From Bacteroidota bacterium (GTDB taxonomy: Bacteria > Bacteroidota > Bacteroidia > Flavobacteriales > Weeksellaceae), in the NCBI GenBank assembly GCA_023419095.1, contig JAEZYN010000113.1, positions 1 to 23,656 of the forward strand: a DNA stretch of 23,656 nt. The letters run 5' to 3'. A program made the translations under genes and the position numbers. The first letter of the stretch is position 1; each line of letters opens with the position of its first letter. Below the pieces are notes generated by a model. It was given only the letters and a program-made list of their open reading frames with translations. It was not told the DNA's origin and made no database searches. Below are positions 22,497-23,656 of this stretch, piece by piece.

Positions 22497-22615
22497 GCGG
22501 TGTACCGCGATAGGGATAGAAACGGAAACCCCCGCAGGCGCGGACGCCAGTCTGCGCCGAGGAGTTGCAGTGGATAGCCCGGCCGCCAGCGCGGGAAAAT
22601 GCTGCTGCAAGCGGA
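22497..22615. ncRNA. Structured GC-rich intergenic element, possible small RNA
   Basis: Several nested hairpins are seen. GCGGT/ACCGC is at 22497-22508. A nine-pair stem GGCGCGGAC/GTCTGCGCC with loop GCCA is at 22537-22558. A TTGCAG to CTGCAA pairing (from 22563 to about 22609) encloses CCCG...CGGG. On the plus strand two related single-strand-like motifs occur, GGGATAGAAACGG and GCAGTGGATAGCCCGG. From memory such sequences recur between genes in Chryseobacterium-like genomes and may belong to a structured RNA family such as Flavo-1; I cannot verify this. It lies between the upstream terminator and the lepA promoter. No coding ORF is convincing. Confidence 0.45.
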
Positions 22616-22622
22616 TCGCCAT

Positions 22623-22661
22623 AAAAAAGAACGACCTCTGCAAAATAAATTGTAGAGGTCG
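22623..22661 (-). terminator. Intrinsic terminator after Spy-like gene
   Basis: On the minus strand CGACCTCT (22654-22661) pairs with AGAGGTCG (22632-22639), extended by two further pairs, then TTCTTTTTT. It ends the presumed sigma/anti-sigma/Spy-like operon 24 bases after its last stop. Confidence 0.87.
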
Positions 22662-22685
22662 CTCAAACATTAAAAAAATAAACTA

Positions 22686-23201
22686 TTATGGTCGCCTGCG
22701 CTGCGGGCTCTGTTGCCCGTCTTTTTTGTCTAATATTTTTGTCCGCATCTTGCCTTCTGTCTGGAACATCTGCAGTACCTGCTGTGGCTTGATGACTTTC
22801 ATGAATTTTTCTGCGTATTGCCTGCGGTTGTCTAAAAGCTGCTGGCCGATCTCGAAACTTTCATTTACCTGTTTCCGGGCTTCATCATCAGTCATCTTAT
22901 CATAATCTTCGGCCGGTTTAAACTTGCTTTTTATGGCATTTTGCTTTTCCTGATATTCTGAATAGAGGTTCTTGAAAGCTGCCTGATCATCTTGCGGAAC
23001 CTCCAGTTCTGAGATCATCATATTCTCGCGAAACTGCTTCAGGAGGTTCATGCGCTGCTGCGGATTCATCTGCTGGATGAGTTCTTTGCGCTGCTCTGGC
23101 TTCATTGTTTTCCAGTCATATCTCAGTTCCTGTGCGCTACCCAATGTTACGATGGCTATGGCTGCGAGTGTTAATAACCTCTTTTTCATTTCTGTTTTCA
23201 T
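22686..23201 (-). CDS. Periplasmic Spy/CpxP-like helical protein
   Basis: A 171-residue exported protein. Signal peptide MKKRLLTLAAIAIVTLGSAQ begins four codons after the chosen ATG at 23201; the ATG at 23189 is an equal alternative. The mature part is almost all charged amphipathic helix, rich in Q, M, K and E: MKPEQRKELIQQMNPQQRM, then KFKPAEDYDKMTDDEARK, and a basic Q/R/P tail. Repeated short helices with Met/Gln-rich turns recall the LTxxQ-type periplasmic chaperones and sensors Spy, CpxP and CnrX, but no exact LTxxQ is visible. It starts one base after the stop of the anti-sigma-like gene. Inferred role: periplasmic sensor or effector of that sigma system. Confidence 0.65.
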   Translation of the reverse strand: MKTEMKKRLLTLAAIAIVTLGSAQELRYDWKTMKPEQRKELIQQMNPQQRMNLLKQFRENMMISELEVPQDDQAAFKNLYSEYQEKQNAIKSKFKPAEDYDKMTDDEARKQVNESFEIGQQLLDNRRQYAEKFMKVIKPQQVLQMFQTEGKMRTKILDKKDGQQSPQRRRP

Positions 23202-23202
23202 T

Positions 23203-23656
23203 TTAATAATACAAATCGAGATATACATCCTGCTCTGCATTTTTCCCCAGATCTGCGAGTTCTGCCATTGAAATGTTGGCTAAAATCTGGTCTACCTGAA
23301 CTTCCGGGCTTACCGCGGTGCTTTTCGCCACTTCAATCTTTTCGCTTTTCTGTTTCGCGGCTATCATTGTCGGAGCCGGTACATCTTTTTGATTATCTGT
23401 TTCCACTGAAGTTAAATCTTCTTCAAATGTTTGGTAAGCAAGGGTTGCTTCCGGTACGGTTTCTTCAATAATAGGTGCAGATGGCGGCGGTGATACTTGC
23501 TGTTCGTTTTGCACTATCTGTGGTTCTGCCTCATGCTGGTTCATCATGAAGGTCACTCCAAATATTGTAGCAACCGCGGCTGCCGCTGCATAAGCCCAGT
23601 TGAGACTTATTACTTTCGCCTGGGGAGCAGGCGCCGCTTCACGCAATACATTGGCC
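23203..23656 (-). CDS. Anti-sigma-like single-pass membrane protein, 5' truncated
   Basis: The C-terminal 150 residues of a protein whose start lies beyond the window. A cytosolic part comes first, then one membrane helix (WAYAAAAAVATIFGVTFMM). A Pro/Glu/Gln-rich disordered periplasmic linker follows, then a conserved-looking tail ISMAELADLGKNAEQDVYLDLYY. This is the layout of small anti-sigma factors in flavobacterial ECF-sigma operons, where a helical periplasmic protein is encoded next. The reading is open through base 23656; the TTG at 23646 is internal, not a start. A sigma gene is predicted just outside the window, but that cannot be seen. Moderate confidence in role, high that it is a real coding frame. 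Confidence 0.6.
   Translation of the reverse strand, partial: ANVLREAAPAPQAKVISLNWAYAAAAAVATIFGVTFMMNQHEAEPQIVQNEQQVSPPPSAPIIEETVPEATLAYQTFEEDLTSVETDNQKDVPAPTMIAAKQKSEKIEVAKSTAVSPEVQVDQILANISMAELADLGKNAEQDVYLDLYY

Noticed and set aside
22495..22905. Plus-strand open frame of 136 codons across the structured element and the Spy-like gene
   Set aside because: Antisense to a coherent gene with signal peptide; its first part is the hairpin-rich element and it resembles no protein.
1..23656. CRISPR array, tRNA, rRNA, insertion sequence or phage genes
   Set aside because: No spaced identical repeats, cloverleaf, transposase motifs or terminal inverted repeats were seen; gene content is housekeeping and envelope functions.

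Overview
The window looks like an ordinary chromosomal stretch of a Flavobacteriia genome, most likely the Chryseobacterium/Kaistella group (Weeksellaceae). Pointers are the two GLPGLI-family proteins, a CarboxypepD_reg-type outer-membrane barrel protein, the FeoA / FeoB / Cys-rich small protein trio, promoters of the Bacteroidota type (TAnnTTTG), scarce Shine-Dalgarno sequences, and GC-rich palindromic intergenic repeats. I see no phage, transposase, CRISPR, tRNA or rRNA. The species assignment is inference from protein style, not from a database search.

Layout. 1-3.8 kb: a truncated mannose-1-phosphate guanylyltransferase (+) faces a minus-strand block with a GT9 glycosyltransferase translationally coupled to SufE, then a GT4 glycosyltransferase and a small three-helix membrane protein. 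This is sugar-nucleotide and surface-glycan biosynthesis with an Fe-S cluster gene inserted. 3.9-6.5 kb: ClpC (+), convergent with a TPR protein (6.5-7.9 kb) across a shared terminator. 8.1-9.5 kb: a GlmM-type phosphohexomutase. 9.7-12.1 kb: a ferrous-iron uptake operon feoA-feoB plus a 50-residue Cys-rich membrane protein that is easily missed. 12.3-17.5 kb: two GLPGLI secreted proteins, a DinB-like protein and a 902-residue outer-membrane barrel protein. 17.6-18.5 kb: a JmjC-like cupin. 18.8-20.5 kb: a secreted M14 zinc carboxypeptidase. 20.6-22.4 kb: LepA (EF4). 22.7 kb to the end: a periplasmic Spy/CpxP-like protein and a truncated single-pass anti-sigma-like protein, probably the tail of an ECF-sigma operon.

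The most interesting signals are non-coding. (1) A two-box promoter-like element with identical spacing to the start codon, TGTAACAATT-N12-TTACTAAT-N16-ATG, lies before both the first GLPGLI gene and the barrel/GLPGLI operon. This suggests that the dispersed GLPGLI genes form one regulon. (2) Two highly structured GC-rich intergenic elements flank lepA. (3) A run of helically phased 12-mer repeats sits between the convergent ends of the cupin and M14 genes. No clearly new enzymatic or defence system is visible. The best candidate for an undescribed system is the GLPGLI/barrel group with its shared promoter.
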